A stretch of DNA of 64,000 nucleotides from Corallococcus interemptor (GTDB taxonomy: Bacteria; Myxococcota; Myxococcia; Myxococcales; Myxococcaceae): contig NZ_RAWM01000028.1 of assembly GCF_003668875.1 (NCBI RefSeq), forward strand, positions 1 through 64,000, in the 5' to 3' direction. Positions 36,330-43,774 of the stretch are shown here, one piece after another. Below the pieces are notes generated by a model that saw only the letters and a list, made by a program, of their open reading frames with translations, did no database searches and was not told where the DNA came from. Position 1 is the stretch's first letter. Each line of letters begins with the position of its first letter. Made by a program: the position numbers and the translations under genes.

Positions 36330-37553
36330 ATGAAGGCAGTCGTTTTCCATGGCATTGGGGACATCCGGCTGGACGACGTCGCGGAGCCGAAGCTGAAGGA
36401 GCCCACGGACGCCATCATCCGGCTGACCGCCAGCGCCATCTGCGGCACGGACCTGCACATGATCCGCGGCACCATGCCCGGCATGAAGCCCGGCACCATC
36501 CTCGGCCACGAGGGCGTGGGCATCATCGAGGAGCTGGGCAAGGACGTGCGCAACTTCAACGTGGGTGACCGCGTGGTCATCTGCTCCACCATCGGGTGCG
36601 GCAACTGTTCGTACTGCCGCGCGGGTTACTACGCGCAGTGCAACGACGCGAACCCCAACGGCCCGGACGCGGGCACCGCCTTCTTCGGCGGCCCGGCGAT
36701 GACGGGCCCCTTCGACGGCATGCAGGCGGAGAAGGCGCGCATCCCGCACGCGGCCATCACCATGGTGAAGGTGCCTGACGGCGTCACCGACGACCAGGCC
36801 ATCCTCGTCTCCGACATCTTCCCCACGGGCTACTTCGGCGCGGAGATGGCGGAGATCAAACCCGGTGACACCGTGGCGGTGTTCGGCTGCGGCCCGGTGG
36901 GCCTGTTCGCCATCGTGAGCGCGAAGCTGCTGGGCGCGGGGCGCATCTTCGCCATCGACAGCCACGAGGACCGGCTGGCGCTCGCGAAGGCGCAGGGGGC
37001 GGAGGTCATCAACTTCGAGGAGGAGGATCCGGTGGAGACGCTCAAGCGCTTCACCGGCGGCATCGGCGTGGATCGCGCCATCGACGCGGTGGGCGTGGAC
37101 TCACAGCACGCGCACCACGGCCCGGCCGCCAAGAAGGCCAAGGCGGAGAAGCCCGAGTTCAAGCGCGAGGTGGAGATGGTCGCCCCCAAGCAGAAGCCGG
37201 ACGGCGACAACTGGGTGCCCGGTGACGGGCCGTCGCAGGCCGCGCAGTGGGCGGTGCAGGGGCTGGCCAAGGCGGGCACGCTGTCCATCATCGGCGTGTA
37301 TCCGCAGACGATGAACGCGTTCCCCATTGGCGAGGCGATGAACAAGAACCTCACCCTGCGCATGGGCAACTGCAACCACCGCAAGTACATCCCGAAGCTG
37401 CTGGAGCTGGTGCGCTCCGGCGCGGTGGACCCCACGGCCATCCTGAGCCACGTGAAGTCCATGGCGTCCGCCATCGACGCGTACCGCAACTTCGACCTGC
37501 GCAAGCCGGGCTGGGTGAAGGTGGAGCTGGAGCCGGGCGCCACGATTCAGTGA
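36330..37553 (+). CDS. Zinc-dependent alcohol dehydrogenase (formaldehyde-dehydrogenase-like)
   Basis: The 407-residue medium-chain dehydrogenase begins MKAVVFHGIGDIRLDDV. The catalytic zinc region has ICGTDLHMIRG and GHEGVGIIEELG, the structural zinc cysteines are in GCGNCSYCRAGYYAQC, and the Rossmann glycines are in VFGCGPVGLFAI. Length and the insertion near residue 255 resemble glutathione-independent formaldehyde dehydrogenases. AAGGAG six bases upstream fixes the start at 36330, and longer in-frame readings are unlikely. The cofactor is probably NAD(H). Its end lies four bases from the convergent QueA-like gene. Confidence 0.9.
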   Translation: MKAVVFHGIGDIRLDDVAEPKLKEPTDAIIRLTASAICGTDLHMIRGTMPGMKPGTILGHEGVGIIEELGKDVRNFNVGDRVVICSTIGCGNCSYCRAGYYAQCNDANPNGPDAGTAFFGGPAMTGPFDGMQAEKARIPHAAITMVKVPDGVTDDQAILVSDIFPTGYFGAEMAEIKPGDTVAVFGCGPVGLFAIVSAKLLGAGRIFAIDSHEDRLALAKAQGAEVINFEEEDPVETLKRFTGGIGVDRAIDAVGVDSQHAHHGPAAKKAKAEKPEFKREVEMVAPKQKPDGDNWVPGDGPSQAAQWAVQGLAKAGTLSIIGVYPQTMNAFPIGEAMNKNLTLRMGNCNHRKYIPKLLELVRSGAVDPTAILSHVKSMASAIDAYRNFDLRKPGWVKVELEPGATIQ

Positions 37554-37557
37554 CGCG

Positions 37558-38580
37558 TCATGCATCCAGGATGAGGCACGTGTCGCCGAACTCGTGCCCC
37601 AGGTAGCCCGCCGCTTCCGCGTGCGCCGAGGCCCGGTGCAAGAGCGCAAGCGGCGCGAAGGACTGAAGCAGCGCATGGTGGCTGCTCCCCGGATCATGCA
37701 CGCCGGTGAGCAGCCCGTGCACCACCCGAGGCACGTAGCCGGGCCCGAGCAGCAGGTCCGTCACGGCCTCCCCTGGCACCAGCGCTCCGTGTTGCACCGC
37801 GCGTCCTTCCAGTGCGCGCACCACGGTGGTGCCCACCGCCACCACGCGTCCGCCGTTCTTCCGCGTCTCCTCCACCAGCGACACGGTGCGCTCGGGGATG
37901 TCCGAGCGCTCAGGCCGGGGCAGCGCCGCGTCCAGCACCGCGTCGCCGGTGGAGGACAGTCCCGCCGCGTGGGTGAGGGAGGCCCAGCGCACGCCGCGCG
38001 CCTTCAATCGCAGGAGCACGGACGCGGTGAGCGGCAGGCCCGCGGAGGGCATCTCCGCGGCCCACGGGCGTGACGCGTAGAGCGTCTGCACGTGCCACAG
38101 CGCCAGCGGCCCCGCCGTGTACGCGTACTGCACGGGACGGCCCGCCATGTAGAGGGCCTGCCAGAGGGCGGCGCCGCGCAGGTCGAAGGCCACTCGCAGG
38201 AGCCGGGGGGATGGGGGCAGGACCTCCACCACCCGCGCGGTGAGTCCTCCGATGACCAGGTGCGCGCCCACGGGGAGCTCGGGCGGTGGGGGCCGGTCCT
38301 CGGTGCGCCGGCGCCAGTCTCCCGCGCCGAAGAGGACGGCCGTCCAGGTGCCGTCGGGTTCGTGGGAGAGCAGCCGCAGCTCGATGGCGGCGCCCGCGTG
38401 GGTGCGGCCCATGAGCGAGCCGGGCAGCGTGGCCGCGTCGTTCATCACCAGCAGGTCGCCTTCGCGCAGGAGGTCTGGCAGCGCCGAGGCGACGGTGTCG
38501 GAGATGCGTTCACGGCGGGGCTCCACGTGCAGGAGCCGCGCGGTGTCGGGGTGTTCGCGGGGCCAGCGGGCGGCGTTCAT
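37558..38580 (-). CDS. Divergent QueA-like S-adenosylmethionine:tRNA ribosyltransferase-isomerase paralogue
   Basis: The 340-residue protein has the general QueA fold order. LLREGDLLVMNDAATLPGSL corresponds to QueA's GDLLVLNDTRVIPARL, GGRVVAVGTTVVRALE matches the GGRVIAVGTTSVRTLE strand, and VTDLLLGPGYVPRVVHGLLT the TDIFIYPGY region. Several canonical QueA segments differ: HVGLGTF reads HAAGLSST, and the N-terminal substrate loop is absent. Its start overlaps the SDR stop (TCAT on the plus strand, ATGA in the genes' direction), so it is co-translated with the dehydrogenase. That company hints at a role other than queuosine synthesis. Confidence 0.72.
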   Translation of the reverse strand: MNAARWPREHPDTARLLHVEPRRERISDTVASALPDLLREGDLLVMNDAATLPGSLMGRTHAGAAIELRLLSHEPDGTWTAVLFGAGDWRRRTEDRPPPPELPVGAHLVIGGLTARVVEVLPPSPRLLRVAFDLRGAALWQALYMAGRPVQYAYTAGPLALWHVQTLYASRPWAAEMPSAGLPLTASVLLRLKARGVRWASLTHAAGLSSTGDAVLDAALPRPERSDIPERTVSLVEETRKNGGRVVAVGTTVVRALEGRAVQHGALVPGEAVTDLLLGPGYVPRVVHGLLTGVHDPGSSHHALLQSFAPLALLHRASAHAEAAGYLGHEFGDTCLILDA

Positions 38581-39299
38581 GCGGCCTCCCACTTGGAGGC
38601 CTCGAAGCGCAGGCCGGACGCGGTGTCGCGGGTTTCCACGAGCGCGAGGATGCGCGCGGCCACGTCCTCCGGCTTCGCCAGCGTCGCGGGGTCGGCGTCG
38701 GGAATCGCTTCGGCGTGCATGCGCGTGTCCATGTCGCCGGGGTCCACGGTGAGCAGGCGCACGCCGCTGCCCTCGAACTCCGAGGCCCAGATGCGCGTCA
38801 GGTGCTCCAGCGCGGCCTTCGACACGCTGTAGGCGCCCCAGCGCGGATAGGCGGACACGGCGGCGTCGGAGGTGATGTTGAGGATGAGTCCATGCCCCCG
38901 GACGACCATGCTCCCGGCCACGGCCTTGGTCAGGCGGAAGGGCCCCAGCAGGTTGACCTCCAGCACCTGCGCCACGTCCTCGCAAGCAGTGTCCAGGAGG
39001 AGCGGGAGGGGCGTGGGGCCCAGGGTGCTCGCGTTGTTGATCAGCACGTCCAGCGGGCCCACCAGCGCGGTGGCCGCGCCGACCAGCGGGTAGATGGCCT
39101 GCTTGTCGCCCACGTCGAAGGCGAGCCCGTGCACGGCCAGTCCCCGTGCCTTCAGGGGTGACACGGCCGCCTCCAGGGCCTTCGCGTCGCGGGCCACGCC
39201 CACCACCCGGGCGCCCCGCCGGGCGAAGGCTTCCATCAAGGCCCGGCCGAGTCCCCGGCTCGCGCCCGTCACCAGCACTGCTTGATTCCGCATGTCCAT
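38577..39299 (-). CDS. Short-chain dehydrogenase/reductase
   Basis: The 240-residue classical SDR begins with the nucleotide-binding motif VLVTGASRGLGRAL. It has DVLINNAST at the NAG position, a catalytic Ser in NITSDAAVS, and YSVSKAALEHL carrying the YxxxK pair. The C-terminal LLTVDPGDMDT is usual. GGAGGAG lies just before the ATG at 39299. It is the first gene of a two-gene unit with the QueA-like gene and is divergent from the XRE-cupin regulator, which may control it. The substrate is unknown. Confidence 0.9.
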   Translation of the reverse strand: MDMRNQAVLVTGASRGLGRALMEAFARRGARVVGVARDAKALEAAVSPLKARGLAVHGLAFDVGDKQAIYPLVGAATALVGPLDVLINNASTLGPTPLPLLLDTACEDVAQVLEVNLLGPFRLTKAVAGSMVVRGHGLILNITSDAAVSAYPRWGAYSVSKAALEHLTRIWASEFEGSGVRLLTVDPGDMDTRMHAEAIPDADPATLAKPEDVAARILALVETRDTASGLRFEASKWEAA

Positions 39300-39356
39300 G
39301 GATTGCTCCTCCTTGGGACAGGGATAGCGGACGTGTTCCGACGGGATGGCATGGGC

Positions 39357-39379
39357 GCCAATGCGTTGGCAGAATGCCA
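39357..39379. promoter_or_regulatory. Overlapping inverted repeats, candidate operator
   Basis: GCCAA-N4-TTGGC (39357-39370) overlaps TGGCA-GAA-TGCCA (39367-39379), ending five bases before the regulator ATG in the 84-base divergent gap. Overlapping palindromes like these are typical binding sites for an autoregulating XRE protein. The assignment is positional. Confidence 0.45.
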
Positions 39380-39383
39380 GCGT

Positions 39384-39941
39384 ATGAGCGAAGAGGACCT
39401 TCCGGGCAGGCTGGCGCGCAACCTGAGGACCCTGCGGGAGACGCGAGGGGCCACGCAGGTGCAGTTGGCGAAGCTGGCGGGCGTGCCCCGGGCCACCTGG
39501 GCGCATCTGGAGTCCGGAGCGGCGAACCCGACGTTGTCGGTGTTGCACCGGGTGGCGGGGGCGCTCCAGGTGTCCCTGGAGGAGCTGCTGGCCCGGCCGA
39601 AGGCGAGCGCCCGGCACTACCGGCGCGACAGCCTGCCCGTGAAGCAGCGAGGCGCGGCCTTCCTGCGCAAGCTCCTGCCGGATCCACTGCCGGGCATGGA
39701 GTTCGACCGGATCGAGCTGCCGCCAAGGGCACGCATCACTGGAGTGCCCCACACGCCCGGCACGCGCGAGTACCTGGCCTGTGAGTCCGGAACCATCGCG
39801 CTGGTGGCCAGCGGGGAGCGCTTCGTCCTGGAGGCCGGAGACGTCGTCGTGTTCCGGGGAGACCAGAAGCACTCCTATGAGAATCCCGGAGCGCGCATGG
39901 CGGTGGGCTACTCCGTCGTGCTGCTCGCGCCGTCGGTATGA
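39384..39941 (+). CDS. XRE-family regulator with C-terminal cupin domain
   Basis: The 185-residue protein has an N-terminal helix-turn-helix (about 8-65: LRETRGATQVQLAKLAGVPRATWAHLESG) and a C-terminal cupin barrel (about 105-180) with GTREYLACESGTIALV and LEAGDVVVFRGDQKHSYENPG. Such regulators sense a small ligand in the cupin pocket. It is divergent from the SDR/QueA-like pair and has palindromes in front of it, so it probably regulates itself and that pair. The start at 39384 (MSEEDLPG) is chosen because the upstream in-frame stretch crosses the palindromes. Confidence 0.88.
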   Translation: MSEEDLPGRLARNLRTLRETRGATQVQLAKLAGVPRATWAHLESGAANPTLSVLHRVAGALQVSLEELLARPKASARHYRRDSLPVKQRGAAFLRKLLPDPLPGMEFDRIELPPRARITGVPHTPGTREYLACESGTIALVASGERFVLEAGDVVVFRGDQKHSYENPGARMAVGYSVVLLAPSV

Positions 39942-39958
39942 GCTTTCAGGACAGAGCC

Positions 39959-40873
39959 ATGCGCATCCGTGCCTGCATCGCGCTTCTCCTGCTTCTCTCC
40001 GCCTGTGCGGCGCCCACACCGGGATTGAAGCGCTCCACGGCCCAGAACCGGCGAATTGCCAACCTCCACCGAGCGGCGGCGATGCCCTGGAGAGACCAGG
40101 GCCGATGCGCTGTCCACGAGGCATCCCAGCCCTGGCCCGTGCTGGCGGAGCGCTGCTTTCGCGCTCTGGACCATGACCGGATCCGATTCCACGATCCGAC
40201 TGGGAGATGCACGGTGGCCTCCGCGGATGCGGCTGCGTTGGGACTCGGGGTCTGCGTCCTCGCGGCGCCGGAGTTCGTCGTGGGGGCGGTGATTGTCGTC
40301 GGCGTGGTCATGGTGGGCGTGGCCATCGCGGAAGCATTGGACGCATACGCGCTGAAGGGGATGTATCCCGAGGAAACACGCCCCACGTCCGAGACAGAGC
40401 CCATCGCGCAGGAGTCCTCGCCGGATGGAGCCCCCAACCCGGATGGGGCCTCTTCGGGACGGGACTGGTTTCCTCCTGTCCCCCCAGGGCTGGAGCCCCG
40501 TGACCGCCCTCCGGAATGCACGCCCAGGCGGATTCCTCCCAAGGGAGGCCACCCTCTGCACAACAAGTGTGCCGACAACATCCCGGCCAACGCGTTCCGC
40601 GGCGCCAACGTCCTCGTCAACGGCAAGGCCTTCGATGCTCTCCAGCCCGCCACGCGGACGCTGTGGGAGGTGAAGACGAACGACATCGAGACCTACAACC
40701 CCTTCATCCGGCAGACGGAGCTCGACAAGCAGGTCGGGGAGGCACAGCGTGAGCGCGCCCTCGCGGCGGCTTGTGGGTATGACTTCGTCATCGGCGTCCG
40801 CTCGGAGGCCCACAAGGCCCTGCTTGAGCTGGCGGACTTCACCCTCAAGGCCGTCGTCATGGAGTGGTGCTGA
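39959..40873 (+). CDS. Lipoprotein with nuclease-like C-terminus, candidate toxin C
   Basis: The 304-residue protein has a lipoprotein leader with lipobox LLSAC (Cys16). A hydrophobic GAVIVVGVVMVGVAIAEAL segment (109-127) follows, then an acidic proline-rich linker, and a C-terminal domain from about 195 with HNKCADN, KAFDAL (D226) and LWEVKT (E237, K239). This again fits a PD-(D/E)XK core. I recall similar myxobacterial proteins labelled DUF6310, unverified. It is unrelated in sequence to toxins A and B but has the same lipoprotein plus nuclease plan. An ATG at 39938 overlapping the regulator stop is an alternative start but gives a poorer leader. Confidence 0.65.
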   Translation: MRIRACIALLLLLSACAAPTPGLKRSTAQNRRIANLHRAAAMPWRDQGRCAVHEASQPWPVLAERCFRALDHDRIRFHDPTGRCTVASADAAALGLGVCVLAAPEFVVGAVIVVGVVMVGVAIAEALDAYALKGMYPEETRPTSETEPIAQESSPDGAPNPDGASSGRDWFPPVPPGLEPRDRPPECTPRRIPPKGGHPLHNKCADNIPANAFRGANVLVNGKAFDALQPATRTLWEVKTNDIETYNPFIRQTELDKQVGEAQRERALAAACGYDFVIGVRSEAHKALLELADFTLKAVVMEWC

Positions 40874-40874
40874 A

Positions 40875-41633
40875 ATGCCAGCGTCAAGTGAAGCCCTTGG
40901 CATCGTGGTCTATGCCCCGGCCCTGGAGAGCGAAGACAGCCGCCCGGCAGCGGTCATCCACGCCATGGAACAGGCGCTTCCCGGTGTGCGCCTTGAGTGG
41001 ACGGTCTCACGTGAGAACCAGCTTGTCGTACTGCCACAGCGCGACACCTGGCTTGCCGAGGCCAGGGCGGATGGTGGCTTTCCGCTCCTCTGCAACAACG
41101 ATGAGACGCATCCCGTGATGATTTCGGCCCGGGAACGTCCGGCCATGCCTGGCCCCAGCGGACATGCGATCCTCGAAGTCCATGCGAGCATTCCATGCGA
41201 CGCAGGAGGCATCGCGGCGGCATCTCGTGTGTTGGAGGGGATCGCGGAAAGTGCTCGGGCGTCGTGGGGACACGCTTCGCCAAAGGGCTTGAGTTCGGAA
41301 CTCGCCAGACAGATGCGCCACTCGCCCCAAGGTCCCGAGCGTTCACCCCGCGGCCTCCCCATGCTCAAGCTGCCCTGGCACATCCGCACACCGGCCGTGC
41401 CCTACCATCTGGGATGGCTGAACTACTGGTCGGCCGCTGCCGCGCGCGCCATCGGGTTTCCGGACCCGGGCCGGGATGCGGACCTGCTATCACGCGCACG
41501 GCACACGTCGACGGGTGGGTGGGTCGTGCAGCTCACGGATGCACCGCTCGATCTCGGTGATGCCCCCCATCTCGAAACGCTCCTGCGAACCTATGAGCGT
41601 TTCCCCGGGATTGGCGGCCGCGCGGAGCCGTGA
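40875..41633 (+). CDS. Candidate immunity partner of toxin C
   Basis: The 252-residue protein has no signal peptide or membrane helix and starts two bases after toxin C ends, so it is co-transcribed. It begins LGIVVYAPALESEDSRPAAV and contains WTVSRENQLVVLPQRDTW and GWLNYWSAAAARAIGFPDP. I recall a myxobacterial family named DUF5953 of this kind but could not check it. Position directly behind a lipoprotein nuclease candidate suggests an immunity role; nothing in the sequence proves it. Confidence 0.6.
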   Translation: MPASSEALGIVVYAPALESEDSRPAAVIHAMEQALPGVRLEWTVSRENQLVVLPQRDTWLAEARADGGFPLLCNNDETHPVMISARERPAMPGPSGHAILEVHASIPCDAGGIAAASRVLEGIAESARASWGHASPKGLSSELARQMRHSPQGPERSPRGLPMLKLPWHIRTPAVPYHLGWLNYWSAAAARAIGFPDPGRDADLLSRARHTSTGGWVVQLTDAPLDLGDAPHLETLLRTYERFPGIGGRAEP

Positions 41634-41673
41634 AAGTCCCACCACCCGATCTATCTGGATTCGGGGGCACTCC

Positions 41674-42042
41674 ATGAAGCATGAGTCGGTGAAGCAGGCC
41701 TCTATTCCTGAATTGGCGGCGGCCTTCGAGAAGGCAGCAGAGCTGCACGGACAGGCGTCGATCGAAGGGAAGCACCGGGCTGCCAATGCGCAGTACGCCA
41801 ACCTCAGCGCCGCGGGGCGGGAGTTGCGCACGCGAGGAGAAGACGGGCGTTCGGCGCTGACACAACTGCTGCGGAGCAGCAATCCTCGCGTTCGCCTCTG
41901 GGCCGCATCTCATGCCCTCGACTTCGCCCCAGAGCTCGCGGAAGCAGAATTGGAGCATCTGGCCCAGGGGCCCGCAGGCTTGGTGAGGCTCGACGCGGAG
42001 ATGACCCTCAGCGAGTGGCGGGCCCACACTCGCTCTGACTGA
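41674..42042 (+). CDS. DUF2019-like HEAT-type small protein (first of two)
   Basis: The 122-residue soluble helical protein carries the pattern LRTRGEDGRSALTQLLRSSNPRVRLWAASHAL followed by EAELEHLA and LSEW, in shorter pieces. This matches the DUF2019 family as I know it, a short HEAT-like fold. A paralogue lies at 46551. It follows the candidate immunity gene by 40 bases on the same strand and ends just before a terminator. DUF2019 proteins are often found beside toxin genes, so an immunity or accessory role is plausible. Confidence 0.68.
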   Translation: MKHESVKQASIPELAAAFEKAAELHGQASIEGKHRAANAQYANLSAAGRELRTRGEDGRSALTQLLRSSNPRVRLWAASHALDFAPELAEAELEHLAQGPAGLVRLDAEMTLSEWRAHTRSD

Positions 42043-42048
42043 ACCTTT

Positions 42049-42073
42049 AAAGTCCCAAAACCTTGGACTTTTT
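42049..42073 (+). terminator. AT-rich rho-independent terminator
   Basis: AAAGTCC (42049-42055) and GGACTTT (42065-42071) form a 7-bp stem with a 9-base loop, ending in TTTTT. It lies seven bases after the DUF2019 stop and ten before the pseudokinase start. It stands out as an A/T patch in GC-rich DNA and should end the toxin-C transcript. Confidence 0.65.
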
Positions 42074-42082
42074 AAGTCATCC

Positions 42083-43285
42083 ATGTCGAGACTCCCGAAT
42101 GGCGCCGCCGCGCCTGGCCCTGGCCCCGAGGAGTTCATGCCCACGTCTTCCCCTGACAGCGAGCCTGCGCGCTCCCGGGCCGCACCGTTCCGCCATGTCT
42201 TGCCGCCCACGCCCGGCCGGCCCCGGCCCCTCTTCACCATCGATGGCGTCCGCTACGAGGCCGTCCGCGAGTTGGTGCGGATGCAAACCGGAGAAGTGCT
42301 GATGCTCGCCCGTCGCATTCCGGAGCGTGGCGCCCACCTGTCCGGACTCTGCTTCGTGCGGCGGCTTGCCAATCCCTCCACCACTCCGCGACGCACGAGG
42401 CTGGGTGGGGAGATCCAATTGGCCTTCCGGCTTCGTCACCCCGCCATCGCCCAGGTGTTCCATCGCAAGGTGCACCAGGATGCGCTGCACGTGGTCATGG
42501 AGTACGTCGACGGTCCCTCGTTGGAGACGCTGGTGAGCGCGAGCGTGGCGCGCGGCCAGCCTGTCTCCGAGTCCTTCGCCCTTTACGTGGGAGCGGAGCT
42601 TGCCGAAGCGCTACACCACGCGCACACGCTGACGGATGATGCGGGCAAGCCCCTGGGAATCATCCACCGCGACGTGAACCCCCGGCACATCTATGTGGGG
42701 ATGCACGGCGAGGTGAAGCTCGTGAACTTCGGAGCAGCCTATTCGCTGATCATCGGACGCGAGGAGTCCCCCTCGAACCTTGTCCGGGGTGACGTGGCCT
42801 ACGCCTCTCCCGAGTACCTGGAGCGGCAGGCACTGACGCCTCGTTCTGACGTCTTCAGCCTGGGCGTACTGCTGGTGGAGCTCTTCACCAGCAAGCACCT
42901 CTTCGACGTGCAGGACGTGCCCCGGCGGCCCGCGGGACTGCGCCCGTTGCAGGTGGAGATCCTCCCTTCCCTACCCTTGACGCAGATGCGGGTGCTGCTT
43001 GCCTGCTTCGGCCCGGCGGAGATCGAGGCGGCAGTGGGACAGCTCTCACCAGACGTGAAGCACCTGCTGCACATGGCACTGCGCGCAGAACCTGAAGAGC
43101 GGTTCGCCACGGCAGCGGACCTGTGCGACGCCCTGCGCTCAGCCCTGGCCAGACGGCACCCGGGGTATGGACGCCAGGAGGCCGCCGACGAAGTGGCTCA
43201 GCTGCTGGCGGAGGGCCGCGTGCGCCGGGACGTGGTGGAGTTTGGCGAGGGCGGCCTCTTCGAGGAAGACCCGGCGGAAGCGTAG
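42083..43285 (+). CDS. Ser/Thr pseudokinase
   Basis: The 400-residue protein has a kinase fold (about 55-360) whose hinge MEYVDGPSLETL, HRD loop, YASPEYL and SDVFSLGVLLVELF identify the family. Key residues are lost. The glycine loop is unrecognisable (VRMQTGEVLML), the VAIK lysine position reads CFVRRL, HRDVNPRHI (195-203) has His202 instead of the Mg-binding Asn, and DFG is N215-F-G. It is therefore probably unable to phosphorylate and may bind or regulate another kinase; an active kinase gene lies 0.5 kb downstream. No membrane helix is seen. An ATG at 42137 is a possible later start. Confidence 0.82.
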   Translation: MSRLPNGAAAPGPGPEEFMPTSSPDSEPARSRAAPFRHVLPPTPGRPRPLFTIDGVRYEAVRELVRMQTGEVLMLARRIPERGAHLSGLCFVRRLANPSTTPRRTRLGGEIQLAFRLRHPAIAQVFHRKVHQDALHVVMEYVDGPSLETLVSASVARGQPVSESFALYVGAELAEALHHAHTLTDDAGKPLGIIHRDVNPRHIYVGMHGEVKLVNFGAAYSLIIGREESPSNLVRGDVAYASPEYLERQALTPRSDVFSLGVLLVELFTSKHLFDVQDVPRRPAGLRPLQVEILPSLPLTQMRVLLACFGPAEIEAAVGQLSPDVKHLLHMALRAEPEERFATAADLCDALRSALARRHPGYGRQEAADEVAQLLAEGRVRRDVVEFGEGGLFEEDPAEA

Positions 43286-43289
43286 CGCC

Positions 43290-43655
43290 TCAACGTGCCA
43301 GGGCGGAGGCGACATGGAGGAGTGCATCCAGCTTCTCTGCGTCCAGCTTGCGCGCGAGGTGCAGCAAGCGCCGCAGGTCCGGCGCGCCGTCGTCTTCCCG
43401 AGGCGACTGCTTCTTCGAACCCTTGCGCACCTCGCCCGTCGGGGTCAGGCCCAACATCGTTTCAGGGGAGACGCGCAGTTCCCGGCAGAGGCGGTAGAGG
43501 GACGGGACGCTTGGCAACATCTTGCCGCGCTCCAGGCGGCTATAGACGGGGTGCACCAGCCCGATGCGCTCGGCGACTTCAGCCTGCGTCAGTCCCAGAT
43601 GTTCGCGGGCGGCGCGTGCCGCCATGCCAATGGTGATGCCGAGTTCTTCATTCAT
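43290..43655 (-). CDS. XRE-family transcriptional regulator
   Basis: The 121-residue protein has a helix-turn-helix at about 8-65 (AAREHLGLTQAEVAERIGLV, then PVYSRLERGKMLPSVPSLYRL) and a basic linker GSKKQSPRED. The C-terminal helical tail (PDLRRLLHLARKLDAEKL) probably dimerises. The start at 43655 is chosen because upstream in-frame sequence has no HTH character. It is divergent from the kinase at 43775, with direct repeats in the gap, and convergent with the pseudokinase, four bases apart. Confidence 0.85.
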   Translation of the reverse strand: MNEELGITIGMAARAAREHLGLTQAEVAERIGLVHPVYSRLERGKMLPSVPSLYRLCRELRVSPETMLGLTPTGEVRKGSKKQSPREDDGAPDLRRLLHLARKLDAEKLDALLHVASALAR

Positions 43656-43670
43656 GGAGGGCGCACAGCG

Positions 43671-43685
43671 TATCCGAGATATCCG
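43671..43685. promoter_or_regulatory. TATCCG direct repeats, candidate operator
   Basis: TATCCG occurs twice (43671-43676 and 43680-43685) in the 119-base gap between the XRE gene and the divergent kinase, 16-30 bases before the XRE start. It may be a binding site for that regulator or part of its promoter. Confidence 0.3.
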
Positions 43686-43774
43686 CTTCGGGGCCCTCGC
43701 CCGCCGGATGGCGTTCGGCCCCCTTCGTGAGGAGGCCGCATGCGAAAGCGACAGGAGCCCGGAATGATGACGCC

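Noticed and set aside
42083-43285. Annotating this as an active Ser/Thr kinase
   Set aside because: The lysine, catalytic-loop Asn and DFG Asp are all substituted.
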